DNA of 64,000 nucleotides from Leisingera aquimarina DSM 24565 (GTDB taxonomy: Bacteria; Pseudomonadota; Alphaproteobacteria; Rhodobacterales; Rhodobacteraceae), in the NCBI RefSeq assembly GCF_000473165.1, contig NZ_KI421504.1, positions 558,596 to 622,595 of the forward strand, given 5' to 3'. A program made the translations under genes and the position numbers. The notes below the pieces were generated by a model. That model was given only the letters and a program-made list of their open reading frames with translations, did no database searches and had not been told where the DNA came from. Positions 8,496 to 19,038 of the stretch are shown piece after piece (position 1 is the stretch's first letter; every line of letters begins with the position of its first letter).

Positions 8496-9674
8496 TTAAG
8501 TAATGATCGGAAGCTCACGCGCAGCACGGCGCGACAGCAGTTCGGCGCCATCCTCATGGATGACGATGTTTTCCTCATGCAACATCATCTTGTTGCCGCC
8601 GAAGGCGAAACCGGGTTCAAGGGTCAGCACCATGCCCGCTTCGATAACGGTATTGTCACCGGGCATCAGCGAGGGCCATTCGGTCACCTGCATGCCCAAC
8701 CCGTGACCCATCCGGCCGATCTGATGGCCGCTGTAGCCGCCGTCCTCCAGCACCTTGGCCATGGCGGCCCACAGCTCCGCAGTGGTGATGCCAGGACGCG
8801 CGGCCCGCAGGCCGGCCTCTGTCGCCCGCCATGCCAGATCATAAGCTGTATTGGCTTCGTCCGAGGCGTGGCCAAAGGCATAATTCCGGTCGAAGTCGCA
8901 GCTGTAGCCGCCCCAAAGGGAGCCGGTATCGAGCAGCAGCATATCGCCGTCTGCAATCACCCGGTCGGTGGGCCGGTTGATCACGTCTGAGAAACCGCCC
9001 ACACCTGAACTACCAACCAGATACGGCACGTCATCAGCGCCTTTCTGCAGCAGGTCGATCTTGAACTTAGCAAAGGCCTGGCGTTCGGTGTCGCCCGCCT
9101 TGATGTAATTCGGCAGATCCTCAAACGCGGCGGAGGCGATGCTGCAGATCCGTGCGATCTTAGCGATTTCAGAAGGGGACTTCACCATCCGCAGGCGGCG
9201 CACCGCATCGGTGCAGTCTGCAATTGAAATGCCAGCCAGCCTGCCCTGCAGTTTCTGAAGGTCAGCCGCAGGCATCCGCACATGGGTTTCATGGCCCATC
9301 GGCAGACCCAATGTTCCGCCGCCCGGCATCACCTCGCGCAAAGTATCAGCAAGCAGGGAAATACCGTCATCCCCCGGCTGCGGCGCCAGCCAGGTGCGGA
9401 TATCGGAAATCCAGGTCAGCGACATGCTGGGCCCACCGATTTCCGGAATCACCGCAATGGGCGCGCCGCTGGCCGGGATCACAACGAACCAGGGCCGTGT
9501 CGGGCTAAGCCAGAAAATCGTATCAAAGCCGGTGAAATAGCGCACTTCCGGCTCGGTGGTCAGCAGCAGGGCATCCAGCCCAAGGCCCGCCATGATCTCT
9601 TGCGCTGCCGCGGTCCGCTGCTCAAATTCGCTGGTGGAGAAGCCGCGTTCGGCAGCCGGGTGCAGATCCGTCAT
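8496..9674 (-). CDS. M24 family metallopeptidase (Xaa-Pro peptidase-like), intact metal site
   Basis: 392 residues with the creatinase N-terminal domain and M24 catalytic domain. All five metal ligands are present: Asp249 (LLLDTG), Asp260 (SCDFDR), His324 (GHGLG), Glu353 (LEPG) and Glu368 (LHEEN). It is thus competent to bind two metal ions, unlike the M24 protein at 517-1659. It lies four bases after the racemase-fold gene and 18 before the FAD dehydrogenase. Xaa-Pro dipeptidases share this pattern, but the setting beside a racemase-fold protein and an N-demethylating enzyme suggests a small-molecule amide or imide hydrolase. That role is inferred. Confidence 0.85.
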   Translation of the reverse strand: MTDLHPAAERGFSTSEFEQRTAAAQEIMAGLGLDALLLTTEPEVRYFTGFDTIFWLSPTRPWFVVIPASGAPIAVIPEIGGPSMSLTWISDIRTWLAPQPGDDGISLLADTLREVMPGGGTLGLPMGHETHVRMPAADLQKLQGRLAGISIADCTDAVRRLRMVKSPSEIAKIARICSIASAAFEDLPNYIKAGDTERQAFAKFKIDLLQKGADDVPYLVGSSGVGGFSDVINRPTDRVIADGDMLLLDTGSLWGGYSCDFDRNYAFGHASDEANTAYDLAWRATEAGLRAARPGITTAELWAAMAKVLEDGGYSGHQIGRMGHGLGMQVTEWPSLMPGDNTVIEAGMVLTLEPGFAFGGNKMMLHEENIVIHEDGAELLSRRAARELPIIT

Positions 9675-9678
9675 TGCT

Positions 9679-10461
9679 TTAGTCCTGAGGTTTCAGCTGA
9701 GTATGGAAAAGCATGCCCGCACCGGCGACGCTGTCGCGCAGCCCGGCCAGACGGGCGAGATGCCAGGCGGTGACCTGATTGCTGGACAGAACCGGCTTGC
9801 CCAAAGCTTCTTCAGCCTCGGCAATAATGGGCAGGGCCCGCAGGCTGGTGCAGGACACAAACACGCCGTCGCAATCGTCGCGCTGGCCAACTTCCCTGAC
9901 CGCAGCCAGAATACTGTTCGAAGAAATCCTAGCGACCTTGAAATCATCCGACTGATTAAAGGTTCCGATGGCATTCACCTCGAAACCCGCAGCCGCCAGG
10001 TTGTCCCGCATTTCCGTGGTCACTTCGGGAGCGTATGGCGTAACCAGCGCAATCCTTTTCAGCTTCAGGGCCTGAAGCGCTGCCTTGCAGGCGGTCAGCG
10101 GGTTGGTGGTTTTCGCCATTGGGTGCACGCTGCGCAGAAGGCCGTCCACCCGGGTTTCGCCGATCATCGTTGCACCGGATGTGCAGCAATAACCGATTGC
10201 ATCGAAATCAAATGCTGATGGCAGCAACTCAGCAGCGGCCGGCAGGTCTGCTTCCATCTTGCGCAGCGTTTCGCAGGTTACCTCCATCTCGTTCGGTATC
10301 CGTGCGTGATACAAGGCGACATCATCGCGCCGCAGCAGCGTGGAAAACTCGTGCTCAAGCGTCTGGTCCGTTTGCAATACGATCAGCCCGATCCGCGCCT
10401 TTGTGCCCAGACCACCATCCGCTGCGAACTCAAGTGCCTGAATATCCGGCGCCCCGTCCAT
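9679..10461 (-). CDS. Asp/Glu racemase / maleate isomerase-fold protein
   Basis: 260 residues from the ATG at 10461, chosen because a GGAGG site precedes it; the frame stays open to 10524. The catalytic cysteine pair of the superfamily is visible: Cys93 in GYCCTSGAT and Cys204 in VSCTSLRAL. The family includes maleate cis-trans isomerase, arylmalonate decarboxylase, Asp/Glu racemases and EutA. First gene of the operon running to 6021 and divergent from the GntR gene across two operator palindromes. It is a distant relative of the truncated gene at 1-517, giving the region two M24 + racemase-fold pairs. Reaction unknown. Confidence 0.82.
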   Translation of the reverse strand: MDGAPDIQALEFAADGGLGTKARIGLIVLQTDQTLEHEFSTLLRRDDVALYHARIPNEMEVTCETLRKMEADLPAAAELLPSAFDFDAIGYCCTSGATMIGETRVDGLLRSVHPMAKTTNPLTACKAALQALKLKRIALVTPYAPEVTTEMRDNLAAAGFEVNAIGTFNQSDDFKVARISSNSILAAVREVGQRDDCDGVFVSCTSLRALPIIAEAEEALGKPVLSSNQVTAWHLARLAGLRDSVAGAGMLFHTQLKPQD

Positions 10462-10568
10462 ACGCTTGCCTCCAGAAATGTACGGGCTGCAGCAGCCCCT
10501 CCCCGTTGCCCCGCCGCCTTGCAATCCATGGGCAGGCCATGCAGTCAGGAAGAAGAACTCTCAATTGC

Positions 10569-10598
10569 TGGTATATACCAATAAACTGGTATATACCA
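10569..10598. promoter_or_regulatory. Tandem GntR (HutC-type) operators
   Basis: Two perfect 12-bp palindromes TGGTATATACCA lie at 10569-10580 and 10587-10598, 18 bases apart start to start, between the divergent racemase-fold gene and the GntR gene. The GT-TATA-AC pattern is that of HutC-subfamily operators. Two sites less than two helix turns apart suggest cooperative binding and control of both directions, including autorepression. Confidence 0.8.
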
Positions 10599-10624
10599 AA
10601 TAAAAACTGTGAAGGCGGTACAGT

Positions 10625-11365
10625 ATGAGCGCGAACAACCCGGCCGAAGGAAAGAAAATGCCTGCTTTTCAGAGCGTTATTAACCACTTGCGCGATCAGA
10701 TCCGTAGCGGAGAACTGCAGAACCATGCTGCGTTGCCATCGGAAAGAACCATCGGAGAGCAGTTCGGCATAAGCAGAATGACCGCCCGCCGTGCGCTTTT
10801 GGCGATCGAAATGGAAGGGCTGGCCTATAGTGCCGGGCGCCGGGGGCGATTCGTCTCGCCGCAAAGGCTGACCTATGACATCAGCAAGACTGTCAGCCTC
10901 TCGGCTCTCGCCGGCAAGGAAGAGCTCGGCCTGACGATAAAGGTGGTTTCGAAACAGATGATTGCAGCCGATGCGGCGTTGTCCGCCAAGCTGACCATCG
11001 CGGAAGGCGAGGCGCTATATAAATACACCCGGGTATTTCTGCTCAAGAGCCATCCCGCCTTCATTGAGGAGGAATACGCCATCGCCCGCGTGTTCCCCAA
11101 TCTGTTTGACCACAACCTGCAACAATCAACCACGGTGCTGATGGAACAGGTATACAACATGCCGCCGCATTCCGGTGACATCACCATCCGCATGCGCGCG
11201 TTGAACGAGAAAGAGGCCGGTCTGCTGAGCTTGCCGACCTATCACGCCGGCATTGAACTGGAACAGGTGATTTACGGATCGGACGGCAAGCCATTCTGCT
11301 TTGGCCGCCAGATCTGGCGTGGCGAGCTCGCAGAATTCTCTGCACATGCCATCGTAACAGGGTAA
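10625..11365 (+). CDS. GntR family regulator, HutC subfamily
   Basis: 246 residues: an N-terminal winged helix (about 13-80, with LPSERTIGEQFGISRMTARRA) and a C-terminal UTRA effector domain (about 95-240) that binds small ligands. The UTRA domain places it in the HutC subfamily, which matches the palindromes just upstream. It is divergent from the racemase-M24-dehydrogenase operon, so it very probably represses that operon until the substrate or an intermediate appears. The ligand is unknown. Confidence 0.9.
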   Translation: MSANNPAEGKKMPAFQSVINHLRDQIRSGELQNHAALPSERTIGEQFGISRMTARRALLAIEMEGLAYSAGRRGRFVSPQRLTYDISKTVSLSALAGKEELGLTIKVVSKQMIAADAALSAKLTIAEGEALYKYTRVFLLKSHPAFIEEEYAIARVFPNLFDHNLQQSTTVLMEQVYNMPPHSGDITIRMRALNEKEAGLLSLPTYHAGIELEQVIYGSDGKPFCFGRQIWRGELAEFSAHAIVTG

Positions 11366-12048
11366 TTTGCAGTCAGACAGCGGCTTCTGATTGGCTTCTT
11401 CAAACTGCACATGCCCAACCCGGACCGCTTCGATCTTTATGATCGCCGGTGCGATGATGCCATTCGCGGCAGATGGCAGGAGGGCCAATGTCTGCTTTTC
11501 GCGGATCTAAGACAAAGTTTCGCGTTTGCAGAAAAAGACGGGTTCCCGCCTGGCCTTCAAATACCCTCGCAATTGCAGCAAGGATTGCGCGCTTGCAGCG
11601 AATGTCAGGAAAGTCCCGTCAGCAGCCTTTAGGTAGCCGGGCCCCGAACACTCCTATTGCGCCAATGATCCCCTGCTGCACATGCCAGGGGCTGCCTAGC
11701 AGTGGACGACCGCTAAGGGTTCTTAGAAGACGACAAACAATGGTGGTGCGTAGGGGAAGTTTAGTCTCAGCCGCACAGGGCTTCCTGGAAACCCTCTAGG
11801 GCCTTCATTGCGCTTGGAATCCCCTTTCGGCAGCCCACAGCTCACCGTGCTCATGGCGAATACAGTTAGCCTGAGCGGCAATCATGAAAAGATCCCGTAG
11901 AGCAAGAAGACCTGCGATCAACTTAAGAAAGAATATTTCGCAATTTTCAGCGCCCACCTCACCTTTACCGTGTGCGAGAACCAAAACTATGGGCAACTTG
12001 CGCAAAAGTATGGGTCTAAAACACGCTTTTGGGCAATCCTACAACCGA
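11366..12048. other. 683-base stretch without a convincing gene
   Basis: Between the GntR stop and the gyrB stop I see no open frame with recognisable protein features. One frame on the minus strand (11805-12005, 66 codons, a hydrophobic segment in the middle) and one on the plus strand (11488-11799, basic, low complexity) are possible but have no clear ribosome site or family. A six-base inverted repeat (CCCCTG/CAGGGG) lies near 11670-11691. The stretch marks the join between the accessory region and the gyrB block and may be decayed sequence. Confidence 0.5.
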
Positions 12049-14466
<2,418 letters not shown>

Positions 14467-14559
14467 TCACATCTTCCTGTCTTTGCTTCAGGATTTTATA
14501 CGGAGTCTGTCCGGGATTGTCACGCGCAAGCCCCCTTTTTCCATGGCTGTTTCAGACGA

Positions 14560-15150
14560 TTATGCTGCTAAGGCGCCAAGCTCCGACGCGGTGCTCAGCC
14601 AGGCCGCGCGCTCATCCGCACTTGACCCTTGCAATGCACCGAAATGGCAGGTCTCCACCGGATCAATTCCCACGAAATTCATAATCTGGCGCTCTACCTG
14701 AACATGCGCTGCATTGGCATAGAACTGCTCCATTAGGTCAGGTGGCGTGTCCGACGCCACCAGCACCCGGCCCGATTTTCCGGCCAAAAGCGGTTTCGGC
14801 AGGCCATCGGTCACAGTGCGCGGATCAAACGTGCGGCCGGGAAGCAGAATGCGGTCAAACAACCCCTTCAGTTTCCCCGGCATCCCGCCCCACCACAGCG
14901 GAAAGGCGAGGACCATATGCTCCGCCCATTCAAAGTCTGAAAGCACTGTTTCGATCTCGGGCTCCAGCCTCTTTGCACCGGAAAACCCGGCCTGGCCGAA
15001 ATCTGCATCAAACTCCAATTGAGACAGATTATGCATGCGCACAATATGCCCTGCACCTTCTGCTGCGGATGCGTAGGCTTTGCATAGCGCCTGCGTGAAA
15101 GTGTTCTCAGCCGGATGGCCGTTCAAGATCAGTATTTTTCGGGCAGACAT
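14560..15150 (-). CDS. NAD(P)H dehydrogenase (quinone)/flavodoxin-fold reductase
   Basis: 196 residues of the NQO1/MdaB/KefF flavodoxin-like family. Seen are the start KILILNGHP, the FMN-site AFPLWWGGMPGKLKGLFDR (about 88-106) and the helix following it. The family reduces quinones or electrophiles with two electrons from NAD(P)H. The ATG at 15150 has a GGAGAA ribosome site; an ATG four codons upstream is possible. It is divergent from a TetR gene across three identical palindromes, so it should be induced by the effector of that repressor, probably a quinone or other electrophile. Confidence 0.85.
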   Translation of the reverse strand: MSARKILILNGHPAENTFTQALCKAYASAAEGAGHIVRMHNLSQLEFDADFGQAGFSGAKRLEPEIETVLSDFEWAEHMVLAFPLWWGGMPGKLKGLFDRILLPGRTFDPRTVTDGLPKPLLAGKSGRVLVASDTPPDLMEQFYANAAHVQVERQIMNFVGIDPVETCHFGALQGSSADERAAWLSTASELGALAA

Positions 15151-15171
15151 GCCATTCTCCATGAGTTAAGT

Positions 15172-15233
15172 TGACCGCGGTCACTTTATTGAAAAAAAAT
15201 GACCGCGGTCAATTGTAAAAGTGACCGCGGTCA
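15172..15233. promoter_or_regulatory. Three identical TetR-type operator palindromes
   Basis: Perfect 12-bp palindromes TGACCGCGGTCA occur at 15172-15183, 15200-15211 and 15222-15233 in the 107-base spacer between the divergent quinone-reductase and TetR genes. The spacings are 28 and 22 bases. They fill the spacer and should cover both promoters, giving autoregulation. Confidence 0.85.
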
Positions 15234-15257
15234 GTAACGAACCCGTGAGGATGAAGC

Positions 15258-15851
15258 ATGACACGCGCACCACAGAAGCGGCGGCTGGAAACCCGCGCAA
15301 AACTGCTCAGCACTGCAACCGCTATCGTCCAGGATCAGGGCTATAGCGGATTGCGGGTTGAAGATGTGGTTGCCCGCGCTGGCGTCGCAAAGGGCACCCT
15401 GTTTGCCCATTTCAAGGACAAGGACGGGCTGCTGGCCGTCCTGATCGGGGAGGAAGTGACACGGCTGCTTGACGGGATGGAAACCGCAGGTGTCCCCTCG
15501 GATGTCGCTGAGCTGACCGCCCGGCTTGCACCGCATCTTGATTATGTCGCGCAAGACCGGGTGATTTTCGATCTGCTGCTCCGCTATTCAGGCACCACTG
15601 CGGATGAGCCGGATGAAGTTGTCACCGCAAGCTTCACCCGTCAGGTGACCTTGCTGACAGGCTGGCTGCAGGACATGCAGGCTGCGGGCGAGGTTCGCCG
15701 CAACCAGCCGCCGGCATTGCTGGCGGAAGGCATTCAGGCGTTTTTGAACCATGTGCTGGGCGTGTGGTTCTGCATGGAGCATGAGAACGAAGCGCGCCCG
15801 GCCCAAGCGCTTGAACCTTACTTGCAGGCCTGGCTGCAACCGCCCGGCTAA
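15258..15851 (+). CDS. TetR/AcrR family transcriptional regulator
   Basis: 197 residues. The N-terminal helix-turn-helix is clear (about 8-55: LLSTATAIVQDQGYSGLRVE, VARAGVAKGTLFAHFKDK), followed by a variable helical ligand domain. It is divergent from the quinone reductase with three operator palindromes between them, the usual arrangement for a repressor of a small detoxification gene. It ends with a four-base overlap with the convergent LysE gene. Confidence 0.9.
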   Translation: MTRAPQKRRLETRAKLLSTATAIVQDQGYSGLRVEDVVARAGVAKGTLFAHFKDKDGLLAVLIGEEVTRLLDGMETAGVPSDVAELTARLAPHLDYVAQDRVIFDLLLRYSGTTADEPDEVVTASFTRQVTLLTGWLQDMQAAGEVRRNQPPALLAEGIQAFLNHVLGVWFCMEHENEARPAQALEPYLQAWLQPPG

Positions 15852-16468
15852 AGAACCGGGATCGCCAGCCCCACACAGATCAGCAGCCCGCCGGAAACCA
15901 GATTGATGCGCCGCAGGATCCGGGGCGAGGCAATCGCCCGCCGGACCCGGTGCACCATCCCGGCCAGCGCGAGGTTCCCAGCCAGCGGGACTGCAAAGGA
16001 CAGCATTACAATGGCGGCAATGTCCGGCCAGGTTGTGCCTGACAGATCGAAGAACCCCGGCAGAACGCCCATATAGAACAGGATTGCCTTAGGGTTGCCC
16101 AGGATCACGGCAATTCCCGCCATGAACCCGGCCCAGACACCGGGCCGGGTGAGGCCCCGCCTTTCCTGCACCGCTTCGCCCGCATGGCGGATAAGCAAAA
16201 AGCCCATGCCAAGGAACATCAGGCAGGCTAGCCAGCGCAGCACAGTCATGATGCCGGTGAATTCGGACACCACCCAGGACATCCCCGCAACTGCGATCAG
16301 CGGCCACAGGATATCACCGCAGGCAACCCCCAACGCCAGCGGCCAAGCCGCCTGAAACCCGCCGGACACCGAGCGCGCCATCAGTGCCAGCCAAACCGGG
16401 CCAGGCGTTAGAAACAGGATCAGCAAGGCCCCCGCATAGAGGGTAAGATCCCAGGCTGAGACCGTCAT
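15848..16468 (-). CDS. LysE/RhtB family amino-acid exporter
   Basis: 206 residues with about six membrane segments and the family's N-terminal block (LFLTPGPVWLALMARSVSGG, about 18-37) and GVACGDILW. These proteins export amino acids or their analogues. Its ATG overlaps the recF stop by four bases (ATGA), so it is coupled to recF and follows it in one transcript. That places a non-replication gene at the end of the dnaN-recF unit. Substrate unknown. Confidence 0.88.
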   Translation of the reverse strand: MTVSAWDLTLYAGALLILFLTPGPVWLALMARSVSGGFQAAWPLALGVACGDILWPLIAVAGMSWVVSEFTGIMTVLRWLACLMFLGMGFLLIRHAGEAVQERRGLTRPGVWAGFMAGIAVILGNPKAILFYMGVLPGFFDLSGTTWPDIAAIVMLSFAVPLAGNLALAGMVHRVRRAIASPRILRRINLVSGGLLICVGLAIPVL

Positions 16469-17562
16469 ATTTGCAGAACCTCCGACGTGCCGCCACTGTC
16501 AGAGACTTCCAGCAACTGCGCCCGGCCTGCCAGTTCACCAAACAGCTCCGGCCCGGTGCCCGTCATCCAAGCCTGGGTTCCCAAAGCGCAAATCTCGTCA
16601 TACAGGGCAGCGCGGCGGCCAGCGTCCAGATGCGCGGCAACCTCATCCAAAAGCAGGATCGGCGGCGCGCCTTCCCGCTGCGCCAGCGCCCGCGCGTTGG
16701 CCAGGATCAGCGACACCAGCAGCGCTTTCTGCTCGCCGGTCGAACAATCCTTGGCCGGGATACCCTTGGCCTGATAGGTGCCGATCAAATCTGTCCTGTG
16801 CGGTCCGACAAGGGTCCTTCCTGCCGCGAGATCCCGGAACCGGCTTTCCTCCAGCGCCTCTTTGAAGTCCGCCTCAGAAGACGGCATGCTGCCTTCCGAT
16901 TGCAGCAGCTCCAGCTCAGCCGCCGGAAAGGCGGTTTCCGCCTCCGCCTGCGCCATTTGCAGCAGATCCACCGACTGCACGCGGGCGGTGTGGATCCGGT
17001 GCCCGGCGGCGGCCATCCGCTCTTCCAGTACCCGGTACCAGCCGGCATCACGCACCTGTTCCTTCAACAGCCGGTTACGTTCCCGCATTGCTTTTTCATA
17101 GGCCAGCGAGGCCTCGGCATGGGCGGGCTCGAAGCTCAGCGCGATCCGGTCCAGAAACCGGCGCCGTCCTTCGGCAGCTTCTATCCACAACCGGTCCATC
17201 GCCGGGATCAGCCAGACCACCCGGGCCACCTGCCCCAGGGCAATCTGGCTGGCGGATTTATTGTCGATTTTCACCTGCCGTGCATTGCCGCCTTCGGACC
17301 AGGTTTCCACCTCATAGGCCTGCGAGGGTGCCCGCAGTTCACCCTTCAGTTTCCACCCGAGCGCTTCGGGCTGGCGCGCCATGTCGGCGGCACTGGCGCG
17401 GCGCAACCCGCGGCCCGGCGAGAACAGAGACACGGCTTCCAGGATATTGGTCTTGCCCGCGCCATTGCTGCCGTGAATGGCCACCGGGCGACCGTCCAAA
17501 TGCATTTCCGCCCGCAAATGCGAGCGGAAATGGGACAGGGTCAATGCGGTCAGAGCCAGCAC
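16465..17562 (-). CDS. recF: DNA replication and repair protein RecF
   Basis: 365 residues of the RecF SMC-like ATPase that loads RecA at gapped DNA. Walker A is GSNGAGKT (about 30-37), the signature region is DCSTGEQKALLVSLILA, and Walker B is PPILLLDEVAAHLD. It lies downstream of dnaN with a 60-base gap, the usual order. No separate promoter is obvious, so it is probably read from dnaN. The LysE gene is coupled to its stop. Confidence 0.97.
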   Translation of the reverse strand: MLALTALTLSHFRSHLRAEMHLDGRPVAIHGSNGAGKTNILEAVSLFSPGRGLRRASAADMARQPEALGWKLKGELRAPSQAYEVETWSEGGNARQVKIDNKSASQIALGQVARVVWLIPAMDRLWIEAAEGRRRFLDRIALSFEPAHAEASLAYEKAMRERNRLLKEQVRDAGWYRVLEERMAAAGHRIHTARVQSVDLLQMAQAEAETAFPAAELELLQSEGSMPSSEADFKEALEESRFRDLAAGRTLVGPHRTDLIGTYQAKGIPAKDCSTGEQKALLVSLILANARALAQREGAPPILLLDEVAAHLDAGRRAALYDEICALGTQAWMTGTGPELFGELAGRAQLLEVSDSGGTSEVLQI

Positions 17563-17622
17563 GCAGGCGCCCTCTTCCTCTTGCTAAAAATATCCCCGCC
17601 GGAGGCAGCGCCGACAGGCGCT

Positions 17623-18744
17623 TCAGACACGCATCGGCATCACGACGTAAACAGCGCTTTCGTCGCTGCCTTCGCGCATCAGGGTCGGATCGCCGGAGGA
17701 GTTGAACATGAACACAGCGTTTTCGCGGTCCACCTGATTGGCAATTTCCAGCAAGTACTTGGCGTTAAATCCGATTTCCAGACGTTCGTCGTTATAAGCC
17801 ACCGCCAGCTCTTCCTCGGCAGCGCCGCTGTCCGGCGCATTGACCGACAGGATCAAACGGTCCTCTTCCAGCTGCAGTTTCACCGCGCGGGAACGCTCCG
17901 ACGACACCGTTGCCACCCGGTCCACGGCCTGCGCGAACTCGGAGGCATCCACTTCCAGGCGGCGGGTGTTGCCGGCAGGGATCACCCGGGTGTAGTCGGG
18001 GAAGGTGCCGTCGATCACTTTGGAAGTCAGGGTGATGTTCGGGGTGGCAAAGCGCACCTTGGTTTCCGAAACCGACACCGCGATGTCCATGTCGTCATCG
18101 TCCAGCAGTTTGCGCAGTTCGCCCACGGTCTTGCGCGGAACGATCACGCCCGGCATGTCCTCGGCACCCAGCGGCAGCTCGGAGTCAATCCGCGCCAGGC
18201 GATGGCCGTCGGTGGCAACAGCACGCAGAACCTTGCCGCCTTCGGCACTGTTGGAGACATGCAGATAGACACCGTTCAGATAATACCGGGTCTCCTCGGT
18301 GGAGATTGCAAACTTCGACTTGTCAAACAGGCGTCGCAACACCGCGGCCTTGGCGGCGAAGTTGGAGTGGTACTCCGACGACGCCATCACCGGGAAGTCT
18401 TCCCGCGGCAGTGTCGCCAGCGAGAAGTTCGACCGGCCCGCGTCAACCGTCAGGCGGCCAGTCGCTGCATCTGCGCTCAGTGTGACCAGCGCGCCGTCAG
18501 GAAGCTTGCGGACAATCTCGTGCAGGGTGGTGGCGGCCACAGTGGTTGCCCCGGCGCGCTCGACCTGGGCGGGGGCCTTGTCGACCACCTCGATATCCAG
18601 GTCAGTGGCGCGGAACTGGACGCTGTCGCCTTCGGCTTCGATCAGCACATTCGCCAGAATCGGAATGGTGTTGCGGCGCTCTACCACCGACTGTGCCTGA
18701 GCCACAGCCTTGAGAAGCGTGCCGCGTTCGATGCTGATCTTCAT
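17623..18744 (-). CDS. dnaN: DNA polymerase III subunit beta (sliding clamp)
   Basis: 373 residues from the ATG at 18744 (MKISIERGTLLKA), the normal N-terminus; an in-frame ATG at 18792 would add 16 residues unlike the family. The three clamp domains are present and the C-terminus ends in VYVVMPMRV, the usual MPMR/L tail. It forms the ring that tethers polymerase III to DNA. Usually dnaA lies just upstream; here the upstream neighbour is the end of an FAD/GcvT dehydrogenase gene, so the dnaA-dnaN link is broken. Confidence 0.98.
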   Translation of the reverse strand: MKISIERGTLLKAVAQAQSVVERRNTIPILANVLIEAEGDSVQFRATDLDIEVVDKAPAQVERAGATTVAATTLHEIVRKLPDGALVTLSADAATGRLTVDAGRSNFSLATLPREDFPVMASSEYHSNFAAKAAVLRRLFDKSKFAISTEETRYYLNGVYLHVSNSAEGGKVLRAVATDGHRLARIDSELPLGAEDMPGVIVPRKTVGELRKLLDDDDMDIAVSVSETKVRFATPNITLTSKVIDGTFPDYTRVIPAGNTRRLEVDASEFAQAVDRVATVSSERSRAVKLQLEEDRLILSVNAPDSGAAEEELAVAYNDERLEIGFNAKYLLEIANQVDRENAVFMFNSSGDPTLMREGSDESAVYVVMPMRV

Positions 18745-18904
18745 GTCCCAAATCCTCTTCGTCATGCCCGTGTCAGTAGCCGGGACAAGCAACCTACCTG
18801 TTTACCCCTGCCGTACAAGGCTTTTTATGGATTTCTCCAAGGGTTTCCCGGCGGGGTCAAGGGGGGCTGCGCGGCTGGGCCGCGAAACCCGAGGAAACGT
18901 TGCA

Positions 18905-18969
18905 GCAGAACCCGGAACTGTCCCCGCGGGGACAGAGCTGCAGAACCCAGGCTTGTTCCCATGGGGACA
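18905..18969. repeat. Duplicated 30-bp element, each with a palindrome, upstream of dnaN
   Basis: Two direct copies start at 18905 and 18940, 35 bases apart, with 23 of 30 bases identical by my count. Each begins GCAGAACCC and ends in a palindrome: TGTCCCCGCGGGGACA (perfect, 18919-18934, extended to 18 bp by flanking C/G) and TGTTCCCATGGGGACA (18954-18969, one mismatched pair). They lie about 175-225 bases upstream of the dnaN start and may be a tandem operator. Confidence 0.75.
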
Positions 18970-18974
18970 CTTAC

Positions 18975-19005
18975 GAAAAACGCCCCGGCGCTTGGACCGG
19001 GGCGT
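18975..19005 (-). terminator. Rho-independent terminator of the FAD dehydrogenase gene
   Basis: Reading leftwards after the stop at 19039, CGCCCCGG and CCGGGGCG pair (18997-19004 with 18981-18988) around an eight-base loop and are followed by five T. This is a good intrinsic terminator that separates the dehydrogenase from dnaN. Confidence 0.85.
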
Positions 19006-19038
19006 AATACGGGGCAGGTGAAAACACTGGAGAGGTGC

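Noticed and set aside
11805-12005. Small minus-strand gene of 66 codons next to gyrB
   Set aside because: No clear ribosome site, no family resemblance; kept only as a remark in the gap description.
18745-19038. Replication origin upstream of dnaN
   Set aside because: No cluster of TTATCCACA-type DnaA boxes or AT-rich unwinding stretch is visible, and dnaA is absent; the palindromes present are GC-rich and of another type.
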